From Halapricum desulfuricans (lineage in GTDB: Archaea; Halobacteriota; Halobacteria; Halobacteriales; Haloarculaceae): a DNA stretch of 64,000 nucleotides. The stretch is from positions 2,155,030-2,219,029 of the forward strand of contig NZ_CP064788.1 in NCBI RefSeq assembly GCF_017094525.1, given 5' to 3'. The notes under the pieces are model-generated. The model made no database searches and was not told the DNA's origin. It worked only from the letters and a program-made list of their open reading frames with translations. Position numbers and translations under genes: made by a program. This document shows positions 25,572 to 34,511 of this stretch, piece by piece. Numbering within the stretch: the first letter of the stretch is position 1; every line of letters starts with the position of its first letter.

Positions 25572-26587
25572 GTCCGTTCGGAGATATCCCCGGACCGGTC
25601 CGTCTCCCGGAGGATGAACGGCCCGATCGAGAGCGTCCGTTTCGTGACTGTCACGATGCGGAGCACGTACGCCAGCAAAATCGTGAACGGCACCAGCGAG
25701 ACCGTCGTCGTCGCGGCGACGAGAACGAGCGCGTGGGGGACGCCGGCGGTCGCGCCGTCGATCGCCGACGGATCGAGAAACAGCAACGAGGAGACGGCGA
25801 CCGCCAGTGCCGGAACAGCGGTGTACAGCAACGTTCGCGAGAGGTTCGACAGCTCCCACTGGAAGTACAGCGTCTTGAAGTGCTCTCGAGCCGAACCGAA
25901 CAGTTCCAGGAGATCGAGTAACGATTCCAGTTCCGCTACAGCAGCCTCGGGGAGGTCGATGTCGTCCGTCTCGCGGATCGACCGCCCCTCGTAGAGCTTC
26001 CAGGAGTAGTTGTAGTTCAGTGCCGCCCGGACGACGTCGAACTCGCCGAAAGTAGCGCCGTCGAGTTGCTCGATTACGCCGTCGGCGTTCTCGATCACGG
26101 CGTCAAGATACGACGTCACGCGGTTGCGTGCGTCAGGTTCGAGATCGGTGAGCGCGCCGTCGATCGCCTCGGCACGGTCACGCGTCGCCCCCACGAGCGC
26201 ACGGAGAAACGCCGACGGCTCGGCCGGACTAACCGCGGTATCGACCGCGTCGGCCACGTCCCGACGAAACGAGAGCGCGCCCCGCATCCGCTCGCGCTGG
26301 TCGCCGGCCGACCCGAGTTCCTGTGAGAGCACCAGCTGGCTCAGCGTCAGCACGAGCGTCACGCCAGTCACCGTCGACGTTATCAGCGCCTGATAGAGCG
26401 TCTCGATCGGGTCGCCGGCCCGGAACCCCGGTTCGGAAACGAGGAGCCCGACGACGACGATCGAACAGAACAGGATCGCCGAGAGGAGAGCGGTAACGAG
26501 CCAGCGGTCGGCGTTCAGTAACAGCCAGAGAACCCGCGAGCTCTCGTCGGCCCGCTCGCGCATCGTGTCCCCCGGTTCACCGGACAT
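25568..26587 (-). CDS. Membrane protein of unknown function with four transmembrane segments
   Basis: A 339-residue protein. Two helices lie near the N-terminus (about residues 31-52 and 65-88), and a long cytoplasmic helical region (about 100-240) precedes two C-terminal helices (about 246-268 and 280-308). The middle contains an acidic leucine-rich stretch around LPEAAVAELESLLDLLELFG. It resembles haloarchaeal hypothetical membrane proteins with a DUF2254-like layout but I cannot name the family. The start is ATG at 26587. It lies between the oxidase subunit I gene and the microprotein, all without obvious functional linkage. Confidence 0.62.
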   Translation of the reverse strand: MSGEPGDTMRERADESSRVLWLLLNADRWLVTALLSAILFCSIVVVGLLVSEPGFRAGDPIETLYQALITSTVTGVTLVLTLSQLVLSQELGSAGDQRERMRGALSFRRDVADAVDTAVSPAEPSAFLRALVGATRDRAEAIDGALTDLEPDARNRVTSYLDAVIENADGVIEQLDGATFGEFDVVRAALNYNYSWKLYEGRSIRETDDIDLPEAAVAELESLLDLLELFGSAREHFKTLYFQWELSNLSRTLLYTAVPALAVAVSSLLFLDPSAIDGATAGVPHALVLVAATTTVSLVPFTILLAYVLRIVTVTKRTLSIGPFILRETDRSGDISERT

Positions 26588-26638
26588 GGTCCGTGTTTAC
26601 AGTCGTCGGCCGGAAAAAACCACGTCCACAGCGGTCCG

Positions 26639-28393
26639 CTACGTTCGCTCGGAGCTGTCCTCGGATTCGCCGCCGTCCGCGAGCACGAGGTCGTCGTCCA
26701 TCCGGCGTTCGTTCCAGCGGAACTCCCGGCTGTAGAGGTCGTCGTCCTTGAGATCCCAGGGGTCGCCGTCAGTGACGCGCTGTCCGTACAGCCACGAGGA
26801 GACGACGTTCCAGACGAAGATGATCTGGCCGGCGAGCAGGATGAACGCCCCGAGCGTGGCGAGCTGGTGGAGGACCGTGAACAGGTCAATCGGGCCGACC
26901 GAGACCAGGTTGTAGGTCGCGTATCGACGGGGCATCCCCAGATACCCGAGAATCAGCATGCCGAAAAACGTCAGGTTCGTGCCGATCATCGTCAGCCAGA
27001 AGTGCCACTTCCCGAGGGCCTTCTGGTACATCTTGCCGGTGTAGATGGGGAACCAGTAGTAGATCCCGGCGAAGACCGCGAACGCGATCGCGCCCATGAT
27101 CACGTAGTGGAAGTGCCCGACGACGTAGTAGGTGTCGTGCAGCAGGTAGTCGACGGGGATCGTCGCCAGGAACACCCCGGTGACGCCGCCGATGATGAAG
27201 TTCGCGACGAAGCCGATCGAGAACAGCATCGGCGTCGTCAGCCTGACCTTGCCGTTCCACATCGTCGTGATCCAGTTGAAGGTCTTGACGGCGCTCGGTA
27301 TCGCGATCGCTAAAGAGACCGCCATGAACGAGACCTGCAGGCGCGGGTCGATCCCCGTCGAGAACATGTGATGTGCCCACACGCCAAACGAGAGGACGCC
27401 GATGGCCAGCGTCGAGTAGACGACGAACTTGAACCCGAACAGTTTCCGCCCCGAAAAGCGCGGGATGATGTAGCTGATCAGCCCCATCGGCGGCAACACG
27501 AGGATGTACACCTCGGGATGGCCGAAGAACCAGAACAGGTGCTGCCAGAGGATCGCCCCACCGCCTTCAGTCGCAAAGAAAGTCGTCCCGACGTTGCGAT
27601 CCAGCAGCAACATCACGAGCGCGCTGCCAAGAAGCGGGAACGCGAACAGGATCAGCCCGGACTGGGTGAGCATCGTCCAGGAGAAGATATCGAGGTTCGC
27701 CCAGGTGACCTCCTCGTCGCGCTCGGTGAAGATGGTCGCGATGAAGTTGATCGCACCCATCGTTGCGGAGACGCCGGTGAGATGAAGCCCGAGGATCATC
27801 AGGTCCGCGCCGATCATCGGCTGTTCCGCCGACAGCGGCGTGTACATCGTCCAGGAGGTCTGTGCGGCCTCGATCCCCGGGATGAAAAAGCCGCCCCAGA
27901 TCAGCAGCGCCCCGGGCGGCAACAGCCAGAAGGCGATGGCGTTGATCCGCGGAAACGCCATGTCGTCGGCCCCGATCAAAAGCGGGACGAAGTAGTTCCC
28001 GAACGCCGCGATAATAGGCGTCCCGAACAGGAACAACATCGTGATACCGTGACTGGTCAGAAGCGAGTTGTACATCGACGTGGACATGATGTCCTCGGCG
28101 GGCCACAGCAGCTCGGTGCGCATCAGGACGACCATGATCCCGCCGACCGCGAACGCGACGAGCGCGTACGCGCCGTAGAGGATCCCAATGTCCTTGTGAT
28201 CGACCGTCGTGAGCCAGCGGACGACCCCGCTCGGCTTCTCGCTGTGGCCGTAACTGGTCTCCTCGCCGGCGAGACTGCTCGCACCCGCCGTCGGCGCGTA
28301 CGACCGCCAGTTCTCGATGCGGGTGAGCAGCGACGCGACGACGACGAGCAGCACCCCCATCAGCACAGTGATTGCGATCTGTCCGCTTGCCAT
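26639..28393 (-). CDS. coxA: Haem-copper terminal oxidase subunit I (cytochrome c oxidase type)
   Basis: The catalytic membrane subunit that reduces O2 to water and pumps protons. The 584 residues show about 12-13 helices and the key ligands: His in LLTSHGITMLF (low-spin haem), the CuB cross-linked His-Tyr in FFGHPEVYILVLPP, the His pair in VWAHHMFSTG, and HDTYYVVGHFHYV with the haem a3 and low-spin ligands. The GHPEVY tyrosine marks an A-type oxidase. The N-terminus has one extra helix. The ATG at 28393 is chosen over a TTG three codons earlier, with a TTTCTTTAC box about 30 bases upstream. No subunit II, III or assembly gene is adjacent. Confidence 0.93.
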   Translation of the reverse strand: MASGQIAITVLMGVLLVVVASLLTRIENWRSYAPTAGASSLAGEETSYGHSEKPSGVVRWLTTVDHKDIGILYGAYALVAFAVGGIMVVLMRTELLWPAEDIMSTSMYNSLLTSHGITMLFLFGTPIIAAFGNYFVPLLIGADDMAFPRINAIAFWLLPPGALLIWGGFFIPGIEAAQTSWTMYTPLSAEQPMIGADLMILGLHLTGVSATMGAINFIATIFTERDEEVTWANLDIFSWTMLTQSGLILFAFPLLGSALVMLLLDRNVGTTFFATEGGGAILWQHLFWFFGHPEVYILVLPPMGLISYIIPRFSGRKLFGFKFVVYSTLAIGVLSFGVWAHHMFSTGIDPRLQVSFMAVSLAIAIPSAVKTFNWITTMWNGKVRLTTPMLFSIGFVANFIIGGVTGVFLATIPVDYLLHDTYYVVGHFHYVIMGAIAFAVFAGIYYWFPIYTGKMYQKALGKWHFWLTMIGTNLTFFGMLILGYLGMPRRYATYNLVSVGPIDLFTVLHQLATLGAFILLAGQIIFVWNVVSSWLYGQRVTDGDPWDLKDDDLYSREFRWNERRMDDDLVLADGGESEDSSERT

Positions 28394-28525
28394 GTGCGCC
28401 AATCGGGCCCGGGGGGTAAAGAAACGTTAGGGTCATTTGGCGATTTGATATGAATGGTAACCCACGATATATGGGGTTATTTAAGATAGTACGGGGTAGA
28501 AGGTATCCTCATCCGGAAGTGCCTC

Positions 28526-28606
28526 ATACGGTCGGTTGTAACGATTTGCCGGTACGATTGCATAACGGATGCGATCGATCTGGAACAGACTTACAACCGA
28601 CCGTAT
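28526..28606 (+). repeat. Palindromic intergenic repeat, copy A
   Basis: This 81-bp element begins and ends with a perfect 16-bp inverted repeat (ATACGGTCGGTTGTAA and its complement). Nested inside, CGATTGCAT-AACGG-ATGCGATCG forms a second hairpin with one T:G wobble on the plus strand. A 78-bp core matches copy B at 35499-35576 with two substitutions. It lies between the starts of coxA and the stop of the GHMP gene and encodes no protein. It could be a MITE-like element, a REP-type palindrome or a structured RNA. Confidence 0.75.
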
Positions 28607-28613
28607 CACACGA

Positions 28614-29579
28614 TCACGGGTCGGCGGACGCGCCGGCCGCCGCGGCCTCGACGAGGCGGACTGTCCCCTCCAGCCCGAGGTCGTCGAGCGCGTCGCGGGC
28701 CGCTCGCGTCGCGGTTTCGGCCACCGACGCGTGGGTGACGCCGTAGACGGTCGGTCCCCACGAGGACTGCCCGGCCCCCGAGACGCCGGGAATCGAGTCG
28801 AGCGCGTCGATCAGCCGGCCGGCCGGCGGTCGGTAGACGCCGCCCTGTTCGTCGGCGTACCACGCCCCGTTGAGCCGGCTCAGCCGGGCGACGGCGTGCC
28901 CGAACGTCTCGTGGTCGCCGGTCGCGACCGCCGGGAGCAACTGCCGAGTGAGAACGAGCGCGATGTCGTCGGCGATCCCGGGATCGGCCCGCTCGACGAC
29001 CGACCTGATACTCGCGTCTTCGGGGTCGCCGCTCCGGCCGCGTTCGACCTCGGGTGTCACCAGCAGGAAGCGCCAGTCGTCGGGCACGTCGTGGCGGGCG
29101 ACCACCGGCGGGACGGTCCACTCGCCCTCGTCGGGGGGCGCGCTCGTGAACAGCTCCGTCGGGTGGCCGGCGTCGACCACGAACCCGCCCGCCTCGAAGG
29201 TCGCGACGCCGACGCCGCTCCGGCCGCCCCGACCGAGGTCGGGGGCCACCTCCCGGAGGTCGACCGGGCGGCCGTGTGCACGTGCGACGGCCACCAGACT
29301 CGCCAGTGCGAGTCGGGTGCCACTGCCGAGACCGACGTGACGCGGGAGCCGCCGTTCGACCGTCACGTTCGCCCCCGGAACACCGATGACCTCGACGGCG
29401 CGCTCGACGTACGAGGTCGCGGCCGGCCAGTCGCAGGCGACGTCCTCGGCCGGTTCGGCCGAGAGCACCAGCCGCGGCTCTGACAGCCCGACACCGACGC
29501 CGCCGTACAGCCGATCGTGTGCCAGCGAGAGGTTCTGGAACCCGAAGTGGATCCGTCCCCCGACCGTGACTCGTACCAT
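28614..29579 (-). CDS. GHMP-family enzyme, beta-ribofuranosylaminobenzene 5'-phosphate synthase type
   Basis: A 321-residue GHMP-superfamily protein. The N-terminus MVRVTVGGRIHFGFQNLSL and the ATP/phosphate loop LPRHVGLGSGTRLALAS (about residues 80-96) are diagnostic, with GRGGRSGVGVATFEAGGFVVD following and GVSGAGQSSWGPTVYG near the C-terminus. The family makes beta-RFA-phosphate from PRPP and p-aminobenzoate, the first committed step of methanopterin-type pterins. In halophiles, which use folate-like cofactors, the physiological role is less clear. I take the ATG at 29579. It is followed by copy A of the palindromic repeat 8 bp beyond its stop. Confidence 0.82.
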   Translation of the reverse strand: MVRVTVGGRIHFGFQNLSLAHDRLYGGVGVGLSEPRLVLSAEPAEDVACDWPAATSYVERAVEVIGVPGANVTVERRLPRHVGLGSGTRLALASLVAVARAHGRPVDLREVAPDLGRGGRSGVGVATFEAGGFVVDAGHPTELFTSAPPDEGEWTVPPVVARHDVPDDWRFLLVTPEVERGRSGDPEDASIRSVVERADPGIADDIALVLTRQLLPAVATGDHETFGHAVARLSRLNGAWYADEQGGVYRPPAGRLIDALDSIPGVSGAGQSSWGPTVYGVTHASVAETATRAARDALDDLGLEGTVRLVEAAAAGASADP

Positions 29580-29624
29580 TACCTGCCCTGGGAGATCCGC
29601 CACCAAGAACCTGTGGTCACGCGA

Positions 29625-30479
29625 TCACGACCGCAGATCCCGATACGCGTCGCGCGTGCGGGCTCTGGCCCGCTCGATGAACGCGGTGAACCGGTCGTGA
29701 TACCGTTCGGCGAACGTGACGGCGACGACCGCCAGCGCGATCCCGGCGACGACGTCGGTCGCCCAGTGGATCGCGAGGTACATCGTCGAGAGACAGACCG
29801 AGACGGCGAGCGGAACCGCGATCAGCGTCCACAGCGGATAGCGATCGCGGGTCTTGACCGCGAGGATCGCGATCGTCGTCGAGACCGACGAGTGCAGCGA
29901 GGGGAAGACGTTCGTGTTGACGTTCACCTCCGAGGTAAGCAGCTGTGACTGTGGCCAGGTGTCATACAGCAGCTGCTCGACGCCGATCGGGTAGTTTCGT
30001 GGCCCGTACGCGATGAAGGTGACGTACAACAGAATGCCGACGACGTAATTGAACGCGTACGCCACCGTCAACGTCCGAAACGGCTGGAGATCGTCAGCGA
30101 GGAGATACGCGAGAAACGGGAAAATCAGCAGGTACACGTACCCGTAGATGTACACGCCGGAGAAATACGACGTCGCGAGCGGCGACTCGAACGACTGCAG
30201 CCAGCGGATGACTGTTCCGCCCTCGAGATCGAGGATGTAGGAACTGATTTCGACGCCGACGATCCACGAGAGATCGGCACCGATATTCCGAAACGTCCCC
30301 ATGACCCCGAGCACGATTCCCAGAAAGACGAAATACGGGAGTACGTCCGCGATGCGCTTTCTGATCCCGTATCGATAGATCGAGCGGAGGCGGCCGAGTC
30401 CGACGGTCGGTGGGAGAGACAGCGCCAGCAGTGTCGCTGTCACCGTCGTCACGCGCAACAGGACATCGAGCAATGGCAT
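29625..30479 (-). CDS. PAP2-family membrane phosphatase
   Basis: A 284-residue integral membrane protein with six or seven helices. The three phosphatase motifs are recognisable in relaxed form: YGPRNYP (motif 1 region), FPSLHSSVS (catalytic His) and TMYLAIHWATDV (second catalytic His). This order fits the DUF/PAP2_3-like inositolphosphotransferase or lipid phosphate phosphatase group. The active site should face the outside of the membrane. A likely role is dephosphorylating lipid phosphates (isoprenoid or archaetidyl phosphates), but the substrate is unknown. The start ATG at 30479 is clear, and the gene is 27 bp from the upstream solute-binding protein gene. Confidence 0.83.
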   Translation of the reverse strand: MPLLDVLLRVTTVTATLLALSLPPTVGLGRLRSIYRYGIRKRIADVLPYFVFLGIVLGVMGTFRNIGADLSWIVGVEISSYILDLEGGTVIRWLQSFESPLATSYFSGVYIYGYVYLLIFPFLAYLLADDLQPFRTLTVAYAFNYVVGILLYVTFIAYGPRNYPIGVEQLLYDTWPQSQLLTSEVNVNTNVFPSLHSSVSTTIAILAVKTRDRYPLWTLIAVPLAVSVCLSTMYLAIHWATDVVAGIALAVVAVTFAERYHDRFTAFIERARARTRDAYRDLRS

Positions 30480-30506
30480 GGTTGTCTCATGTAGCGCCCG
30501 CAGTTA

Positions 30507-32270
30507 TCAATATACCAGTTGTCCGCCGTCCGCGTAGTAGTAGCCTGCCGATCGGAAGTGTTCGCGGGCACGTTCGATATCGAGTTCGTCTTCGATACCC
30601 GCAAACGGCACTTCGGGATCGCCTCCGTCCCACCTGAGGTCGTCCGGGACCCACGACCGGTCGTGTACCGGCACCGTTCGGGGCCGGGCGTAGCCATCGA
30701 AGACCGTCTCGACGATGCGTGCCTTGTTGAGCAGGTGGGCAACGGCGCGACGGAAACCCGGTGTGTGGAGCGGCCGACGCCGCGCGTTGAAACCGACGTG
30801 GTACAGCGTCCGGGACGAACTGGTAGCCAGCGACAGCGATTCCTTCGACTCGATCCGCGAGACGAGTTCGTTGTCGAGGCGTGGTACCGTGACGTCGGCC
30901 TCTCCGCCCTCGAGGAACTCGACCATGTTCAGGTCCGACGGCGTTACCAGCATCTCGAGCTCGGAGAACGCGAGTGGCCCGAACCGATCCGCCAACTCGG
31001 AGCCGTCGTCGCGGTTGATGGGGTGGTGATCGAACCGCCGGAGTCGCAGCGTGTGCCCGCCTCGACGACTCTCGAGCGCCATCGGCCCCGATCCGACGGG
31101 GTTCGTATTGGCGTGTGTAATCGCTCGCGTCAGTCCGGCGCGCATTTCGACAACGTCTGTCCGCGATTGCCAGACGTGTTCGGGCAACAGCGGGAGCGTG
31201 AGAGCCATCGGCGTGACTGGGGGGGACGCATCGATGGACATCCGGACCCGGCGTTGCCCGAGCACCTCGACAGTATCGACGAGACTCGCCTGTCGCCTGA
31301 AACGGGGCACGGGATAGTCGGCGTCCGAGGACCCGAGTGACGTGTCCGAGATGAACTCGTAAGTGAACCGAATGTCTTCGGCTGTCAGTGGTTCGCCGTC
31401 GTGCCAGCGCAGATCCGACCGCAAGGTGAGCGTCAGTTCGGCCCCGTCGACCGACCACTCGCGGGCCAGCCAGGGCCGGATCGAGCCGTCGTACCGGCGG
31501 GCCAGCGGGTCGTACAACAGGGATGTCGTCGGGTCGAACTCGCTGATCCAGGGGACGAGCGGGTTCAACTGTTCGGTCGGCAGATCGTTTTTAGTCGTCA
31601 CCCGAAACGTCTGCCGAGGTTCGGCCCCCTCAACCGGATCGATCCCGAGCAACCAGATCGGCTCCCTGAGCGGGACCCGTTGCCAGCCGTCGAACGCGTC
31701 GGCGACGTCCGATCGAACGGCCGCGATCGCGTTGTCGGTCGCAATCGGGACGAACGGCTGTTCGTTCGCGATCGTCCGCAGGATATCGTGGATCGTCCCG
31801 GTCCGCTGGCTACCGGACTGTCTGCGCTGGTCGTCGAACCGTTCGTCGAGCGTCTTGTCCGTGAATCCGAAGGGGTTCTGCCAGCCGAGGTCGTTGGTGT
31901 GTGTCGAGTGGAGTAGCGACCGCAGGAAGTCCGGGTCCCGTCCAACGGGCATCGTCCCGACGTACATGTCGAAGTCCCGCCGGTAGAGCACCTGTTCGCG
32001 GAACTGCTTCGGCGGGAGTAACGGAAATCGCGCATCGATCCCCACTTGTTCGAGCCGGCTGACGAGCCGGCCCGCGATCGCGTTCGCCCGCCGATCCCAG
32101 TCGACCGGCGGTGCGACGACCCGGAGGGACACCTGACTGGCCGACGCGAGACCGAGAACGTTCTGAATCGGCCCCAGACAACCGCCAGAGAGACCGGCCA
32201 GGCCGACAGCCCCACCCGCGACTACCTGTCGTCGTGTGAGTGTGTTCTGACTGTCGTTCGTATCGTCCAT
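30507..32270 (-). CDS. Tat-exported lipoprotein, peptide/nickel-type ABC solute-binding protein with circularly permuted domain order
   Basis: The N-terminus has a twin-arginine signal (TRRQVVAGGAVGLAGL) and a lipobox ending at Cys31. Residues about 47-185 (SLRVVAPPVDWDRRANAI..., DPDFLRSLLHST, IANEQPFVPI) correspond to what is normally the C-terminal part of an SBP_bac_5 protein. Residues about 220-587 (LNPLVPW, LLYDPLARRY, RWHDGEPLTAEDI, NPVGSGPM, FNARRRPLHTPGFRRAV) correspond to the N-terminal and middle parts, and the protein stops at AREHFRSAGYYYADGGQLVY, exactly where the missing C-terminal piece would continue. No permease or ATPase gene is nearby. Its ligand is unknown; peptides or metal chelates are typical for the family. 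Confidence 0.82.
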   Translation of the reverse strand: MDDTNDSQNTLTRRQVVAGGAVGLAGLSGGCLGPIQNVLGLASASQVSLRVVAPPVDWDRRANAIAGRLVSRLEQVGIDARFPLLPPKQFREQVLYRRDFDMYVGTMPVGRDPDFLRSLLHSTHTNDLGWQNPFGFTDKTLDERFDDQRRQSGSQRTGTIHDILRTIANEQPFVPIATDNAIAAVRSDVADAFDGWQRVPLREPIWLLGIDPVEGAEPRQTFRVTTKNDLPTEQLNPLVPWISEFDPTTSLLYDPLARRYDGSIRPWLAREWSVDGAELTLTLRSDLRWHDGEPLTAEDIRFTYEFISDTSLGSSDADYPVPRFRRQASLVDTVEVLGQRRVRMSIDASPPVTPMALTLPLLPEHVWQSRTDVVEMRAGLTRAITHANTNPVGSGPMALESRRGGHTLRLRRFDHHPINRDDGSELADRFGPLAFSELEMLVTPSDLNMVEFLEGGEADVTVPRLDNELVSRIESKESLSLATSSSRTLYHVGFNARRRPLHTPGFRRAVAHLLNKARIVETVFDGYARPRTVPVHDRSWVPDDLRWDGGDPEVPFAGIEDELDIERAREHFRSAGYYYADGGQLVY

Positions 32271-32435
32271 CTATATCCACCACTGCTTTCCGCTAACCCG
32301 GGGACCAACCGGACAGCAGTCTACGTTTGCGTATATAAAACATCCGCTCGATAAGATATGAAAGTGTCGACTCGTTTCACGCAATCGACGCGACCGGTGT
32401 CCTCTTAGGGACCGATAGCCAAGCGGCGATTGGCG

Positions 32436-33884
32436 ATGCCAATCGATCTCGACGGTGCACACACGACTGCGACGGTGATGGTCGACGACGAATCGCTGCT
32501 CGAGGCGTCCGCACGCGAGCAGATCCAGACGCTGATCGATCACGAGGCGTTCACCGAACCGGTCGTGATCATGCCGGACACCCACTGGGGGGCCGGCGCG
32601 CCCGTCGGTTTCACGATGCCGTTGCCCGATCGGATCGTCCCGAACGTCGTCGGCGTCGACGTCGGCTGCGGGATGGCCGCGACGAACCTGGGCGACACGC
32701 TGCCGCTCTCGGACCCGGAGCGCGAACGACGAGTCCGCGAGACCGTGCCGATGGGGCGGGATGTCCACGCGTACGACGACGCCCCGCACCTCGTCGAACA
32801 GTTCCCCTTCGAGCGCGCCAACGAGGTATTCCGACGGTTCGAGGAAACCTATCGCGAGCGGTTCGGCCGGCCGATCGATCCCGTCTCGTTCGACTTCTCG
32901 GGATACGACGAACAGTACTTCACGGACCTGTGTGATCGCGTCCTCTCGCGCAAGCCCCAGGGAATCGGCCACGTCATCAAAAGCGCCGGGACGCTCGGCG
33001 GCGGCAACCACTTCGTCGAGTTCGCCCGCGCCCGCGAGTCCGGCGAGCACTGGCTGGTGATCCACAGCGGTTCGCGCTATCTGGGGCTTGCCGTCGCCGA
33101 ATACTGGCAGGAGCGCGCGACCGACCTCCGCAACGCCGACGCGATCCGCGCGGCGATCCCCGAGACTGACTATCGGTATCTCGAATTCGATCCGGAGACA
33201 GTCAGCGACGCCGACCTGTACGCCTGGGTGACCGGCGGGAAGGGTCAGTCTCACATCGACCGCGAGGCCGTCCTCGGGGACAAGGACGGCGAGGCCATCG
33301 AGCGGACGTTCGACCGGCTGAACGACGTCGAACCGGAACCGCAAGCCCGCAACACGGACCTGGATTATCTCGACGGCCGTGAGGCGCACGGCTACTACGT
33401 GGACATGCTGTTCGCCCAGCAGTACGCCCGCTGGAACCGCGAGCTGATGAGCGACGCTATCTGTGAGGCGCTCGGGGTCGATCCCGTCGACCGGTTCCAG
33501 TCGATCCACAACTACGTGGACTTCCGCGATCTGACGATCAGGAAGGGTGCGACTCCGGCCCGCGAAGGGCAGCGACTGGTCGTCCCGTTCAACATGGCCG
33601 ACGGGTCGATTCTGGCTCGCGGCAAGGGCAACGAGACCTGGAACCGGACGGCGCCCCACGGCGCGGGCCGGACGATGAGTCGCCGCGAGGCCAGCGAACG
33701 CGCCTCCGTCGAAGACCTCCGCGAGCGAATGGACGGCGTCTACTCGGAGTCGCTCGTCGACTCGGTGCTGGACGAAGCGCCGATCGCGTACAAGGACGCG
33801 GAACGGATCGCCGCGACGATCGAACCGACCGCCGAAATCGTCGACTGGCTGGACCCGGTTCACAACATCAAGGCCCTCGAATAG
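32436..33884 (+). CDS. rtcB: RtcB-family RNA ligase
   Basis: A 482-residue RtcB protein. These GTP- and Mn-dependent enzymes join 3'-phosphate (or 2',3'-cyclic phosphate) to 5'-OH RNA ends, as in tRNA splicing and repair. Visible are the metal-binding VVGVDVGCGM (Asp and Cys), GGGNHFVEF, VIHSGSRYLG, NYVDFRD, the guanylylated His in APHGAGRTMSR, and the invariant end VHNIKALE. The ATG at 32436 is preferred to a TTG two codons upstream. No archease gene lies beside it. The protein is nearer in layout to the shorter bacterial-type RtcB, so it may be an RNA-repair paralogue rather than the splicing ligase. Confidence 0.9.
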   Translation: MPIDLDGAHTTATVMVDDESLLEASAREQIQTLIDHEAFTEPVVIMPDTHWGAGAPVGFTMPLPDRIVPNVVGVDVGCGMAATNLGDTLPLSDPERERRVRETVPMGRDVHAYDDAPHLVEQFPFERANEVFRRFEETYRERFGRPIDPVSFDFSGYDEQYFTDLCDRVLSRKPQGIGHVIKSAGTLGGGNHFVEFARARESGEHWLVIHSGSRYLGLAVAEYWQERATDLRNADAIRAAIPETDYRYLEFDPETVSDADLYAWVTGGKGQSHIDREAVLGDKDGEAIERTFDRLNDVEPEPQARNTDLDYLDGREAHGYYVDMLFAQQYARWNRELMSDAICEALGVDPVDRFQSIHNYVDFRDLTIRKGATPAREGQRLVVPFNMADGSILARGKGNETWNRTAPHGAGRTMSRREASERASVEDLRERMDGVYSESLVDSVLDEAPIAYKDAERIAATIEPTAEIVDWLDPVHNIKALE

Positions 33885-33886
33885 CG

Positions 33887-34459
33887 TCAGCGATCGTCAG
33901 CAGCCGAGTCGTGATCGTGACCGGGCTGGCTGTGATCGTCGTGGCCGTCGTCGCCGGAGTGGCTGTGGCCGTCGCCGCCGGGATGGCTGTGATCGCCGTG
34001 GACCGACCCGTGCTCGTGACCGTGTTCGTGGCCGTGCCCCGGGTCGGCACCGCCGACGACCACGACCTTCACCTGTCGGACGCCGCCGAGCGCACGGATC
34101 TGGTTGGCCAGCGCGTCGATCTCGCCGGCCGTCCCGTCGACGACGAGCGTTTCCATGCACCGGTCGTGTGAGAGGTGGATGTGCTGGACGGACGTGACGA
34201 CGTCGGCGTGGTCGTGCTGGATCGCCTGCAACTGGCCCGGTAGATCGCTGTCGTGTTCGTGTTCGTGGACCACGACGATCGTACCGTGGTGGCGACCCCG
34301 ATCGCCCGCTTCCCAGTCGTAGGTCGTAAAGAAATCCCGGAGCGCGTCGCGCACGGCTTCCGACCGACTCGAATACTCCCAGTCGCGCACGATCTCGTCG
34401 AGGCGGTCGGTCATCTCCGGCGGTAGCGTCAGACTCACCCGGTCCAGCTCGTCGGCCAT
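33887..34459 (-). CDS. nikR: NikR-type nickel-responsive regulator with a C-terminal histidine-rich tail
   Basis: A 190-residue protein. The N-terminal ribbon-helix-helix (RVSLTLPPEMTDRLDEIVRDWEYSSRSEAVRDAL, about residues 5-40) binds DNA. The central ACT-like domain carries the high-affinity nickel site: His in IQHDHADVV, the HIH pair in QHIHLSHDRCMETL and the Cys there. Residues about 138-185 form an appended tail with roughly 14 histidines in HxH and GH repeats, absent from ordinary NikR, and resembling nickel-storage segments. The start is ATG 34459. It converges with rtcB with 2 bp between stop codons. Confidence 0.9.
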   Translation of the reverse strand: MADELDRVSLTLPPEMTDRLDEIVRDWEYSSRSEAVRDALRDFFTTYDWEAGDRGRHHGTIVVVHEHEHDSDLPGQLQAIQHDHADVVTSVQHIHLSHDRCMETLVVDGTAGEIDALANQIRALGGVRQVKVVVVGGADPGHGHEHGHEHGSVHGDHSHPGGDGHSHSGDDGHDDHSQPGHDHDSAADDR

Positions 34460-34511
34460 ACCTGACAGTTGCACGCTGGCCTACAAGAGCGTTGATACTG
34501 CCAGCCCGCAA

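Noticed and set aside
28440-28460. Palindrome-like ACCCACGATATATGGGGT as an operator upstream of coxA
   Set aside because: Only the outer four bases and the AT core are symmetrical; this is within chance for the region.
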